7,908 nt of DNA from CAIRDP01 sp037141915 (GCA_037141915.1 JBAXBP010000166.1:1-7908); one strand, 5' to 3'; counted from the first letter of the stretch, positions 1-6,853 are shown. Notes: generated by a model from the sequence alone, not told the origin. Translations and numbers: made by a program.

Positions 1-1
1 A

Positions 2-745
2 AATGAGGAGATCATCATCCTCGATAACGCCCATTCAAGGAACGCCAAATATGTTGTCGCCATTGACCCTCTCGACGGGAGTTCCAATATCGAGAGCAAT
101 GTATCGATAGGAACCTTGTTTTCGGTCTACCTCAGGAGAACCGTCAGGGGGCTTTCAACTATTGAGGACTTCCTTCAGCCCGGGCGCAACCTGGTGGCTG
201 CCGGCTATGTACTCTACGGCTCATCCACCGTATTGGTTTATACTACAGGTTACGGAGTAAACGGGTTCACCCTCGAGCCTTCGGTTGGGTCGTTCATCCT
301 CAGCCATCCTGATATGAAATACCCCAAAGGAGGCAATATTTACTCGATCAACGAAGCAAACTATATTTATTTTCCCGAAGGCGTGAAACAGTATGTGAGG
401 TATTGCCAGGAAGACGACAAAGCCACTTCGAGGCCCTATTCCACGAGGTATATAGGATCGATGGTTGCCGATTTTCACCGCAACCTCATCCGCGGAGGCA
501 TCTTCATTTATCCGGCAACCACTAAAAACAAGCAGGGGAAACTCCGCTTGCTGTATGAATGCAACCCGGCTGCATTCCTGGCCGAACAGGCAGGAGGCAA
601 GGCTTCCGACGGCTTCCGCCGCATCCTTGACATCCAGCCGAAAGAACTCCACGAAAGGGCGCCCATTTTTGTAGGCCCTACCACCATGGTTGAAAAGGCC
701 GAGGAGTTTATGCTTCAGCATTCGCCTGAATTCCGTCTTGACTAA
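2..745 (+). CDS. fbp: Fructose-1,6-bisphosphatase class I, 5'-truncated by the window edge
   Basis: This is the C-terminal 247 residues of a class I FBPase, which hydrolyses fructose-1,6-bisphosphate to fructose-6-phosphate and phosphate in gluconeogenesis in the cytoplasm. Visible in the partial protein are NEE at local residues 1-3, matching the metal-binding acidic pair of the family (E97/E98 in the pig enzyme), and DPLDGSSN at 22-29, the signature that binds Mg2+ and the 1-phosphate. Further on come GSMVADFHRNLIRGGIFIYP and YECNPAAFLAEQAGG, which carries the third metal-ligand glutamate. Family members are about 330-340 aa, so roughly 95 N-terminal residues lie upstream of the window; these normally hold the AMP-binding region, so regulation cannot be judged. 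The frame is open from base 2 to the TAA at 743-745. An internal TTG at 116 is not a real start, because the signature lies before it. mfd follows 23 bp later on the same strand with no visible terminator, so read-through is plausible. Identity is near certain from the motifs. Confidence 0.96.
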   Translation, partial: NEEIIILDNAHSRNAKYVVAIDPLDGSSNIESNVSIGTLFSVYLRRTVRGLSTIEDFLQPGRNLVAAGYVLYGSSTVLVYTTGYGVNGFTLEPSVGSFILSHPDMKYPKGGNIYSINEANYIYFPEGVKQYVRYCQEDDKATSRPYSTRYIGSMVADFHRNLIRGGIFIYPATTKNKQGKLRLLYECNPAAFLAEQAGGKASDGFRRILDIQPKELHERAPIFVGPTTMVEKAEEFMLQHSPEFRLD

Positions 746-768
746 GACCTGCGTAAGAATTACATGCT

Positions 769-3700
769 GTGACACCCAATGACCTGATCGGAAAATATTC
801 GGGGGATCCAAGGACCATAGAGGTTTCGGAAGCTCTGAACGGCTCGTCTCATGCCCGTTTCAGCCTCAAAGGTCTCATCGGTTCATCCCGAACTTTCGTC
901 ACTGCCTCCATTTTCAAACAGACGCCCAGGGTGCACCTGGCAATCCTCCCCGACAGGGAGTCTGCCGCTTATTTCCTGAACGACCTCGAACAGATCTTTG
1001 ATGAGATCTCTGAAGAATCCGAGAAAAAACGCATTCTGTTTTTCCCATCCTCTTTCAAGAAAGGCGTGCTTTCGGGCGCCAAGGACAACCAGGGGCTGCT
1101 TCTGAGGACCGAAGTGCTGAACCGCCTGAACAACAGGGCAGGGAGTTTTTTTATTGTCACCTATCCTGAAGCCCTGGCCGAAAAGGTCGTCAACCGTAAA
1201 TTTCTCGAAAAAAACACCCTTAAGCTAAGTTCGGGTGAGAAAGTCAGCATGGATTTCATCCTTGACCTCCTTGTCGAATATGATTTCGAGAGGGCCGATT
1301 TCGTTCTCGAACCCGGGCAGTTTGCGCTCCGCGGAGGCCTCATCGACGTTTACTCCTTCAGCAGCGACCATCCTTACCGAATCGAATTCAGCGGCGACAA
1401 CATTGCTTCCATCCGCACCTTTGACCCGGCAGCCCAGCTTTCGCTGAACCTCAAGGAAAGCATCACCATTGTGCCCGATATCCGCGTGAATGAAGAGAAA
1501 AAGACAGGATATGAGCCCCTCCTGGGCTTCCTGCCCGAGGGCTCAGTGATCTGGCTGGAAGATACCGGCTTCTGTGCCGACCGCCTCGACGAGCTTACAG
1601 GCTCGGACCTGTTGATGAAAAGCAGTGAATTCCTCCCCTTGCTGCTGGATTCCTCATCGGTCGAATTCGGCAGGCAGTTTTATTTTAAGAGTTCAAAAAC
1701 AATCATTTACAATACTTCCCCCCAGCCTTCCTTTAATAAGAATTTTGACCTGCTGACGGCCGATCTCGCTGATCACGCCGCCAGGGGTTATGCGAATGTG
1801 ATACTTGCCGATGGGGCGAAGCAGGCTGAGCGGCTGCGGACGATACTGGAGGACCTTGAGGCTAGTCGTGAACCGCAAACCGTGACTCGTGAACCGTTAA
1901 CCGCAAACCGTGAATCACAGATCACGAATCACGAGTCACGAGTCACGGATCACGGTTTACGAGTCACGGATCACGGTTCACGAGTCACGGATCACGGTTC
2001 ACGAGTCACGGTTCACGTGATACATGAAGGTTTCGTCGACCACGACCTGAAGCTGCTCGTCTACACCGACCACCAGATCTTCGAACGTTACCATCATTTT
2101 CACCTGCGCGATGGGTATACCAGCAAGGAGGCCCTGACTCTGAAAGAGATATACGACCTGAACCCCGGGGATTATGTTACGCATATAGACCACGGGGTTG
2201 GGCGGTTCGACGGTCTCGAAAAGATCATGAATAACGGCAAGGAGCAGGAGGCTATCCGCCTTATTTATAAGAATGAGGATGTGCTTTATGTGAGCATACA
2301 TTCGCTTCACCGGATTTCGAAATATATAGGTAAGGAAGGATCTGCACCGGTTTTGAACAGGCTGGGTTCAGACTCCTGGACCAAACTCAAGGCCAGGACC
2401 AAGGGCAGGGTCAAGGATATTGCCCGCGACCTCATCAAGCTGTATGCCGAAAGGCGTGCCACCGAAGGCTTTGCTTATACACCCGACACCTATCTTCAGA
2501 CCGAGCTCGAAGCTTCGTTTATTTACGAAGACACACCCGACCAGATCAAATCGACGGTGGATGTCAAGAAAGACCTTGAAGCAGGATTTCCTATGGACCG
2601 GCTGGTTTGCGGGGACGTGGGCTTCGGAAAAACCGAAATCGCTATACGGGCTGCTTTTAAGGTCGTTGCGGATTCAAAGCAGGTTGCGGTGCTCGTCCCC
2701 ACGACCATACTCGCCCTTCAGCATTTCAAGACCTTCTCGGAAAGGCTTAAGGATTTTCCCTGCAGGGTCGATTACATCAACCGTTTCAGGAGCGCCAAAA
2801 GCCAGAGTGGGATCATAAAAGATCTTGCCGAAGGAAAGATCGACATCCTCATCGGCACCCACAGGCTGCTGGGCAAAGAGCTGACTTTCAAGGACCTCGG
2901 ACTGCTCATTATTGACGAGGAGCAGAAATTCGGAGTTGCTGCAAAGGAAAAAATGAAGAGGCTAAGGGTGAACGTCGATACGCTTACCCTTACTGCAACG
3001 CCTATTCCAAGAACCCTGCAGTTTTCACTCATGGGTGCCAGGGACCTTTCTATCATCAATACACCCCCTCCTAACAGGTACCCCGTGCAGACCGAGATCC
3101 ATTCTTTTCACGAGGATGTTTTCAAAGAGGCTATCAGCAATGAATTATCGAGGGGCGGACAGGTTTTCGTCGTAAACACCAGGGTGCAGAACATTGGCGA
3201 AGTCGCAGGCATGATACAAAGGCTGGTCCCCTCGGCGACGGTCGCTGTGGCCCACGGCCAGATGGACGGGCCAAAGCTTGAAAAAGTGATGATGGATTTC
3301 ATTGAAGGCGAGTTTGATGTGCTTGTTGCCACCACCATCATAGAATCGGGCCTGGATATCCCGAACGTAAACACCATCATCATCAACGATGCTCATCATT
3401 ACGGGCTCAGCGATCTGCACCAGCTCAGGGGCAGGGTGGGAAGGTCGAACAGGAAAGCTTTCTGCTACCTTATCGCCCCGCCTATGACGACTCTTACTGA
3501 TGAAGCCAAAAAAAGGCTTAAAGCCATAGAGGAGTTTTCGGAACTCGGCAGCGGCTTCAGCATTGCCATGCGCGACCTCGACATACGCGGGGCGGGTAAC
3601 ATCCTGGGAGCTGAACAAAGCGGCTTCATCACCGAGATCGGCTTTGAGATGTACCAGAAGATCCTCGACGAAGCCCTGTCGGAACTGAAGGAACAGGATT

Positions 3701-4197
3701 TCGGCGAACTGTTCAAAGACCTGCCCTCCCGTTCCACGGTTAAGGATTGTGTGATTGAAACTGACATGGAGATCCTCATCCCGGATGCCTATGTCACCAA
3801 CATCACCGAAAGATTAAATCTTTATAAAGAGCTTGATTCGATAGAGGCCGAAAAGGACCTTGAAGATTTCAGGTCAAGGCTGGCCGACAGGTTCGGTACA
3901 TTGCCCCCCCAGACCGACGAGCTTCTGCAGACCATACGCCTGAGAAAAGTCGCAAAAAACATAGGCTTTGAAAAACTCATCCTCAGGAAAAGCAGAATGA
4001 ATGCATACTTTCCATCAAATCCTGATTCAACATACTATAATTCAGGAACTTTCGGAAAGATTCTCGAGATTGTCAAAGACCCGGCAAGCGGCCTGAAACT
4101 CAAACAGGAAGGCAGCAAACTTTTCCTCACATTCAGGGAGACCGAAACAATTGCCCAGGGAGTGAAAAAGCTTGAGAATATGATGAATGCAATGTAA
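769..4197 (+). CDS. mfd: Transcription-repair coupling factor Mfd
   Basis: Mfd is an ATP-dependent DNA translocase that pushes stalled RNA polymerase off DNA and recruits UvrA for nucleotide excision repair. Domain order is complete. An N-terminal UvrB-like module spans about residues 1-360. The CarD-like RNA-polymerase-interacting domain begins at N465-PGDYVTHIDHGVGRF. The RecG-like motor has Walker A GDVGFGKT (615-622), the DEEQ box (716-719), TATPIPRT (742-749), TTIIESGLDIP, and motif VI QLRGRVGR (885-892). It is followed by the GAGNILGAEQSG region and a C-terminal TRCF domain. The length of 1142 aa is near E. coli's 1148. The GTG at 769 is the first usable start after an in-frame TAA at 754, and no Shine-Dalgarno sequence is evident. 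The oddity is residues 367-416, a low-complexity stretch (RVTDHGS repeats) encoded by a heptanucleotide array and lying between LEDLEA and the conserved HEGF segment, in the poorly conserved D3 part. The reading frame is intact and all motor motifs are present, so the protein is probably functional. Confidence 0.98.
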   Translation: MTPNDLIGKYSGDPRTIEVSEALNGSSHARFSLKGLIGSSRTFVTASIFKQTPRVHLAILPDRESAAYFLNDLEQIFDEISEESEKKRILFFPSSFKKGVLSGAKDNQGLLLRTEVLNRLNNRAGSFFIVTYPEALAEKVVNRKFLEKNTLKLSSGEKVSMDFILDLLVEYDFERADFVLEPGQFALRGGLIDVYSFSSDHPYRIEFSGDNIASIRTFDPAAQLSLNLKESITIVPDIRVNEEKKTGYEPLLGFLPEGSVIWLEDTGFCADRLDELTGSDLLMKSSEFLPLLLDSSSVEFGRQFYFKSSKTIIYNTSPQPSFNKNFDLLTADLADHAARGYANVILADGAKQAERLRTILEDLEASREPQTVTREPLTANRESQITNHESRVTDHGLRVTDHGSRVTDHGSRVTVHVIHEGFVDHDLKLLVYTDHQIFERYHHFHLRDGYTSKEALTLKEIYDLNPGDYVTHIDHGVGRFDGLEKIMNNGKEQEAIRLIYKNEDVLYVSIHSLHRISKYIGKEGSAPVLNRLGSDSWTKLKARTKGRVKDIARDLIKLYAERRATEGFAYTPDTYLQTELEASFIYEDTPDQIKSTVDVKKDLEAGFPMDRLVCGDVGFGKTEIAIRAAFKVVADSKQVAVLVPTTILALQHFKTFSERLKDFPCRVDYINRFRSAKSQSGIIKDLAEGKIDILIGTHRLLGKELTFKDLGLLIIDEEQKFGVAAKEKMKRLRVNVDTLTLTATPIPRTLQFSLMGARDLSIINTPPPNRYPVQTEIHSFHEDVFKEAISNELSRGGQVFVVNTRVQNIGEVAGMIQRLVPSATVAVAHGQMDGPKLEKVMMDFIEGEFDVLVATTIIESGLDIPNVNTIIINDAHHYGLSDLHQLRGRVGRSNRKAFCYLIAPPMTTLTDEAKKRLKAIEEFSELGSGFSIAMRDLDIRGAGNILGAEQSGFITEIGFEMYQKILDEALSELKEQDFGELFKDLPSRSTVKDCVIETDMEILIPDAYVTNITERLNLYKELDSIEAEKDLEDFRSRLADRFGTLPPQTDELLQTIRLRKVAKNIGFEKLILRKSRMNAYFPSNPDSTYYNSGTFGKILEIVKDPASGLKLKQEGSKLFLTFRETETIAQGVKKLENMMNAM
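1868..2014 (+). repeat. In-frame heptanucleotide tandem array (21 units) inside mfd
   Basis: The sequence can be divided into 21 consecutive 7-bp units with no phase break. The first six are GTGAACC, GCAAACC, GTGACTC, GTGAACC, GTTAACC and GCAAACC. The remaining fifteen, from 1910, are mostly ACGAGTC, ACGGATC and ACGGTTC, which are the reverse-complement sense of the same motif. Three adjacent 21-bp super-units (1938-1958, 1959-1979, 1980-2000) differ at a single base, the last position of the first. Because three heptamers make seven codons, the protein repeats RVTDHGS. GCTAGTC at 1861-1867 may be one more decayed unit. The array adds about 49 codons to mfd without a frameshift. Family resemblance to intergenic GAATCAC-type repeats in environmental Bacteroidota is from memory and unverified. 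Confidence 0.93.
1880..2011. repeat. 18-bp perfect inverted repeat within the mfd heptamer array
   Basis: The left arm CCGTGACTCGTGAACCGT at 1880-1897 is the exact reverse complement of ACGGTTCACGAGTCACGG, which occurs twice downstream at 1973-1990 and 1994-2011. The array therefore holds one left arm that can pair with either of two right arms, across loops of about 75 or 96 bases. A short near-palindrome, GTGAATCAC (1910-1918), sits where unit orientation switches. The mfd mRNA could form a sizeable hairpin here. The arms are seen directly; any effect on translation or DNA stability is inference. Confidence 0.85.
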
Positions 4198-4200
4198 TAT

Positions 4201-4230
4201 TTGACAGTAATTGAAAAATTCTTAATTTCG
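4201..4230 (+). promoter_or_regulatory. Candidate Bacteroidota-type promoter for the glycosyltransferase-pyrC pair
   Basis: TTGACA at 4201-4206 is followed by TAATTTCG at 4223-4230. The latter matches the Bacteroidota -7 consensus TAnnTTTG at all but one fixed position, with 19 bp between TTG and TA, inside the known 17-23 bp range. Initiation would fall around 4236-4240, giving an almost leaderless mRNA for the gene starting at 4247. The site lies in the only gap between mfd and the glycosyltransferase. A/T-rich sequence makes chance matches likely, so confidence is moderate at best. Confidence 0.4.
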
Positions 4231-4246
4231 CATAAAATTGGAAGAG

Positions 4247-4984
4247 GTGTCAGATTGTCTTGTTATAATTCCAACCTATAATGAGAAGGAAAATATCGAA
4301 GCGATTATACGTAAGGTATTTTCTTTGCCCAAAGACTTTCACATCCTGATCATTGAAGATAATTCGCCTGATCACACTGCGGATATCGTAGCCCGTCTCA
4401 TGAAAGAATTTCCCGCTACCCTGTTCATGGAACAGCGTAAGGGCAAACTGGGGCTCGGAACAGCCTATATCCATGGTTTTCACTGGGCCATAGACCGTAA
4501 ATATGATTATATTTTCGAGATGGACGCCGATTTTTCGCATAATCCCGAAGACCTCGTAAGGTTATACGACGCCGCAAAAAAGGGGGCCGACCTTGTCATT
4601 GGTTCCCGTTATGTGAAGGGTGTGAACGTGGTGAACTGGCCCATCGGCAGGGTGCTGATGTCGTATTACGCTTCGGCCTACGTCAGGTTTGTTACACGGA
4701 TGAAGATCTGGGATACTACTGCAGGGTTCAAATGCTATACGCGTCCTGTGCTTGAAGCCATTGATTTCGATGCCATTCATTTTACAGGTTACGCTTTCCA
4801 GATCGAGATGAAATTCCTTGCCTGGAAACTTGGCTTTAACATAGTTGAAGTCCCCATCATTTTCACCGACCGCACCCTGGGTGAATCCAAGATGAGCAAA
4901 GGCATCTTCCGCGAAGCTGTATTCGGAGTCATCACCCTCAGGTTAAAAAGCCTGTTTAAAAAATACAGGCGTAAAAATGCCTGA
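4247..4984 (+). CDS. Family 2 glycosyltransferase, polyprenol (dolichol)-phosphate mannosyltransferase type
   Basis: This predicted soluble GT2/DPM1-like enzyme transfers a sugar, typically mannose from GDP-mannose, onto a polyprenyl phosphate, making a lipid-linked donor for envelope or protein glycosylation. Seen in the 245-aa protein are VIIPTYNEKENIE (6-18), the nucleotide-binding EDNSPD segment, the metal-binding D-A-D at 93-95 (MDADFSHNPED), GSRYVKG, DTTAGFKCY (156-164), FTGYAFQIEM (179-188) and VPIIFTDRTLGESKMS. It lacks the C-terminal membrane segments of longer homologues, so it would act at the cytoplasmic membrane face as a peripheral protein. I chose the GTG at 4247 (MSDCLVIIPTYNE) because the family usually begins just before IIPTYNE. 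A TTG at 4238 would add three residues, and GGAAG (4240-4244) lies too close to act as a normal ribosome site for the GTG. The gene overlaps pyrC by 8 bp, implying co-expression. The sugar donor is inferred from family; glucose-type relatives cannot be excluded. Confidence 0.93.
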   Translation: MSDCLVIIPTYNEKENIEAIIRKVFSLPKDFHILIIEDNSPDHTADIVARLMKEFPATLFMEQRKGKLGLGTAYIHGFHWAIDRKYDYIFEMDADFSHNPEDLVRLYDAAKKGADLVIGSRYVKGVNVVNWPIGRVLMSYYASAYVRFVTRMKIWDTTAGFKCYTRPVLEAIDFDAIHFTGYAFQIEMKFLAWKLGFNIVEVPIIFTDRTLGESKMSKGIFREAVFGVITLRLKSLFKKYRRKNA

Positions 4985-6356
4985 TATTTCCCCTTTTTTT
5001 ACTATGGAATCATACTTTATTCACAATGCCCTCATTGTCAATGAAGGCAAACAGTTTGCCGGCTCAGTGCTCATCACCGGCGGCCGTATCGCTGAGATCT
5101 TCAACGGCAGGAGGCCTTCAACCTTTTCACTCCCGCAAGGCACTGTGGAGATCGATGCAAATGGGCAATTGCTGATGCCCGGCGTCATTGACGACCAGGT
5201 CCATTTCAGGGATCCGGGGCTTACCGAAAAAGGAGACCTGCATACCGAAACCAGGGCTGCAGTGGCCGGAGGTGTCACTTCCTTTATGGATATGCCCAAC
5301 ACCCTTCCAAAGGCAACATCCCTGGAGATACTGGAAGAGAAGTACAAACTTGCAGCCACCAAATCCCTGGCAAACTATTCCTTTTTCCTGGGAGCCTCCA
5401 ACGATAACCTGGATGAGATAAAAAAGGCAGACCCCGGGCATATCTGCGGGCTTAAAATTTTCACAGGCGCATCCACCGGCAATATGCTGGTGAATGATAT
5501 GAGGATACTTGAAAACATTTTCAGGGAATGCCCTGTAATCATAGCCGTCCACAGTGAAGATGAATCCATCATACAGGCAAATCTCAAGTCATACAAAGAA
5601 AAGTACGGAGACGATATACCCGTTGAAGCCCACCCCCTCATCCGCAGTGAAGAAGCATGTTACAGGTCTTCGGAGATCCTTGTGGGGCTTGCAAAGAAAT
5701 ATAATGCCCGCCTGCACCTGTTACATCTTTCAACAGCCCGGGAACTGGAGTTACTGGATAATACCATCCCCCTGAAGGATAAGCGTATCACAGGCGAGGT
5801 TTGCGTTCATCATCTCTGGTTTGACGACAGGGATTATGCGGATCTTGGTTCAAGGATCAAGTGGAACCCCGCCATCAAGACCGAAAAGGACAAGCTTGGC
5901 CTCATGGAGGGCCTGATCAGCAACAAGATAGATATAATTGCAACAGACCACGCGCCGCATCTGTTAAAAGAGAAAGACAATCCATATACATCATGCCCTT
6001 CGGGAGCGCCGCTGATACAGCACAGCCTGGTGGCCATGCTGGGGTTTTACCATATGGGCAGGCTGCCTCTCGAAACCATTGTCGACAAGATGTGCCATTC
6101 GCCTGCCATCCTTTACAGGATAAAGGAAAGAGGTTTCATCCGCAAAGGATACCATGCCGACCTTGTACTGGTCGATATGGATGCTCCCTGGACTGTGGCA
6201 CCTGAAAATATTTTATATAAATGCGGATGGTCTCCTCTCGAGGGTGTCACTTTTAAATCAAGGGTCAATATGTGCTGGGTCAACGGGCGACTGGTCTTTG
6301 ATCAGGGAAGGTTCGATGAGAGTGTAAAAGGGGAGAGGCTGGAGTTTGATTTTTAA
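4977..6356 (+). CDS. pyrC: Dihydroorotase (class I-like, Bacteroidota type)
   Basis: An amidohydrolase that interconverts N-carbamoyl-aspartate and dihydroorotate, the third step of de novo pyrimidine synthesis, in the cytoplasm. Numbered from the ATG at 4977 (459 aa), it shows D-D-Q74-V-H76-FRDPG, AAVAGGVTSFMDMPNT, LK160IFTGASTGNM (candidate carboxylated lysine), H192 in AVHSEDE, H247 and H250 in LHLLHLS, and D324 in ATDHAPH. The usual first metal-ligand histidine of the HxH motif is glutamine (Q74). My recollection is that Bacteroidota homologues share this, so it need not mean inactivity. The C-terminal GFIRKGYHADLVLVD and KCGWSPLEG segments are also typical. The start is uncertain: the ATG at 4977 is preceded by an A-run and overlaps the glycosyltransferase end, while the ATG at 5004 (MESYFIHNALIVNEG) better matches where I expect the family to begin. 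Neither has a Shine-Dalgarno sequence. The gene could be labelled pyrC or, for class I enzymes, pyrC-like; hydantoinase or allantoinase is less likely given the close family resemblance. Confidence 0.94.
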   Translation: MPDISPFFTMESYFIHNALIVNEGKQFAGSVLITGGRIAEIFNGRRPSTFSLPQGTVEIDANGQLLMPGVIDDQVHFRDPGLTEKGDLHTETRAAVAGGVTSFMDMPNTLPKATSLEILEEKYKLAATKSLANYSFFLGASNDNLDEIKKADPGHICGLKIFTGASTGNMLVNDMRILENIFRECPVIIAVHSEDESIIQANLKSYKEKYGDDIPVEAHPLIRSEEACYRSSEILVGLAKKYNARLHLLHLSTARELELLDNTIPLKDKRITGEVCVHHLWFDDRDYADLGSRIKWNPAIKTEKDKLGLMEGLISNKIDIIATDHAPHLLKEKDNPYTSCPSGAPLIQHSLVAMLGFYHMGRLPLETIVDKMCHSPAILYRIKERGFIRKGYHADLVLVDMDAPWTVAPENILYKCGWSPLEGVTFKSRVNMCWVNGRLVFDQGRFDESVKGERLEFDF

Positions 6357-6415
6357 TTGAATAATCGAACAATAGAATAACGAATTTTGAATTTCGAATT
6401 TAAAGACACTACTAT
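6357..6415. repeat. A/T-rich intergenic spacer with degenerate GAAT-type repeats
   Basis: The 59 bp between pyrC and the next gene are built of short imperfect repetitions: GAATAATCGAAC, GAATAACGAATTTT, then GAATTTCGAATTT, with CGAATTT at 6381-6387 and again at 6395-6401. The composition is clearly poorer in G+C than the flanking genes. I recall similar degenerate GAATAACGAA-type sequence from Bacteroidales intergenic regions, but that is memory and not a search. No convincing TAnnTTTG promoter or hairpin terminator was found here, so whether the next gene has its own promoter is unresolved. Confidence 0.4.
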
Positions 6416-6853
6416 ATGAGAATTACTGTTTTTTCAACTATTGTTTTGATGATGTTTGTGGCAGCCTCCTGTCGCTTTGAACAAAAAGTTATCGAGGATA
6501 ACTATCCTGATGGCAGCCCTAAAAAGGTTTGTATTTATAAGGGAAAAGGCGAAAGCCGTGAAATGATCAGGGAAACCACCTATTATGAGAATAAGCAGAT
6601 GCAGATGGATGGGGGCTATAAGGACGGGAAGCGCGACGGTGCCTGGGTTTCATGGTACGAGAACGGAAAAAAATGGAGCGAAGGCAGCTTTAAGAACGGT
6701 AAAAGTGAAGGCAAACGCATCACTTATTTCGAGAACGGTAAGATAAGGTACGAAGGGGCTTATAAGAGCGACCAGAGGGTCGGCAAATGGAGGTTTTACG
6801 ATGAAACGGGCAAGCTGCTCACCGAGCAGGATTATTCCGCTCCCCAGAAATAA
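6416..6853 (+). CDS. MORN_2 (YwqK-like) repeat lipoprotein
   Basis: This 145-aa predicted lipoprotein has a signal peptide at residues 1-18 with a hydrophobic core and a lipobox-like AASC, giving a lipidated Cys19. After a short linker come repeats of about 24 residues beginning at Y57 (YENKQMQMDGGYKDGKRDGAW), Y81 (YENGKKWSEGSFKNGKSEGKR), F105 (FENGKIRYEGAYKSDQRVGKW) and a partial one at D129 (DETGKLLTEQDY). The xENGKxxxEGxxKxGxxxGxW pattern is that of MORN_2 repeats (PF07661), often labelled YwqK-family antitoxin in databases. No toxin partner is adjacent and the protein is exported, so the antitoxin label would be misleading here. These repeats form small beta-hairpin stacks; ligand and role are unknown. 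The ATG at 6416 gives a complete signal peptide and is the natural start. The gene is 59 bp downstream of pyrC on the same strand and ends at a strong terminator. Envelope location is well supported; function is not. Confidence 0.88.
   Translation: MRITVFSTIVLMMFVAASCRFEQKVIEDNYPDGSPKKVCIYKGKGESREMIRETTYYENKQMQMDGGYKDGKRDGAWVSWYENGKKWSEGSFKNGKSEGKRITYFENGKIRYEGAYKSDQRVGKWRFYDETGKLLTEQDYSAPQK

Noticed and set aside
221..811. 196-aa open frame on the minus strand
   Set aside because: It lies antisense over fbp, which has clear family motifs; the translation shows no recognisable domain.
1868..2014. Possible CRISPR array because of regular repeats
   Set aside because: Units are 7 bp with no spacers and no cas genes, and they lie in frame within mfd.
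1861..2030. Possible frameshift or pseudogene in mfd at the repeat
   Set aside because: The frame stays open and the conserved HEGF...YTDHQIF segment and all motor motifs continue in the same frame.
1999..2310. 103-aa minus-strand frame starting in the repeat
   Set aside because: Antisense to the conserved Mfd RNA-polymerase-interacting region, no own signals.
3145..3618. 157-aa minus-strand frame
   Set aside because: Antisense to the Mfd helicase motifs; a shadow of codon bias in the real gene.
4985..5003. Pyrimidine-type attenuator or riboswitch ahead of pyrC
   Set aside because: The upstream sequence is the coding end of the glycosyltransferase and shows no hairpin with a T-run; the T-run at 4994-5000 has no stem.
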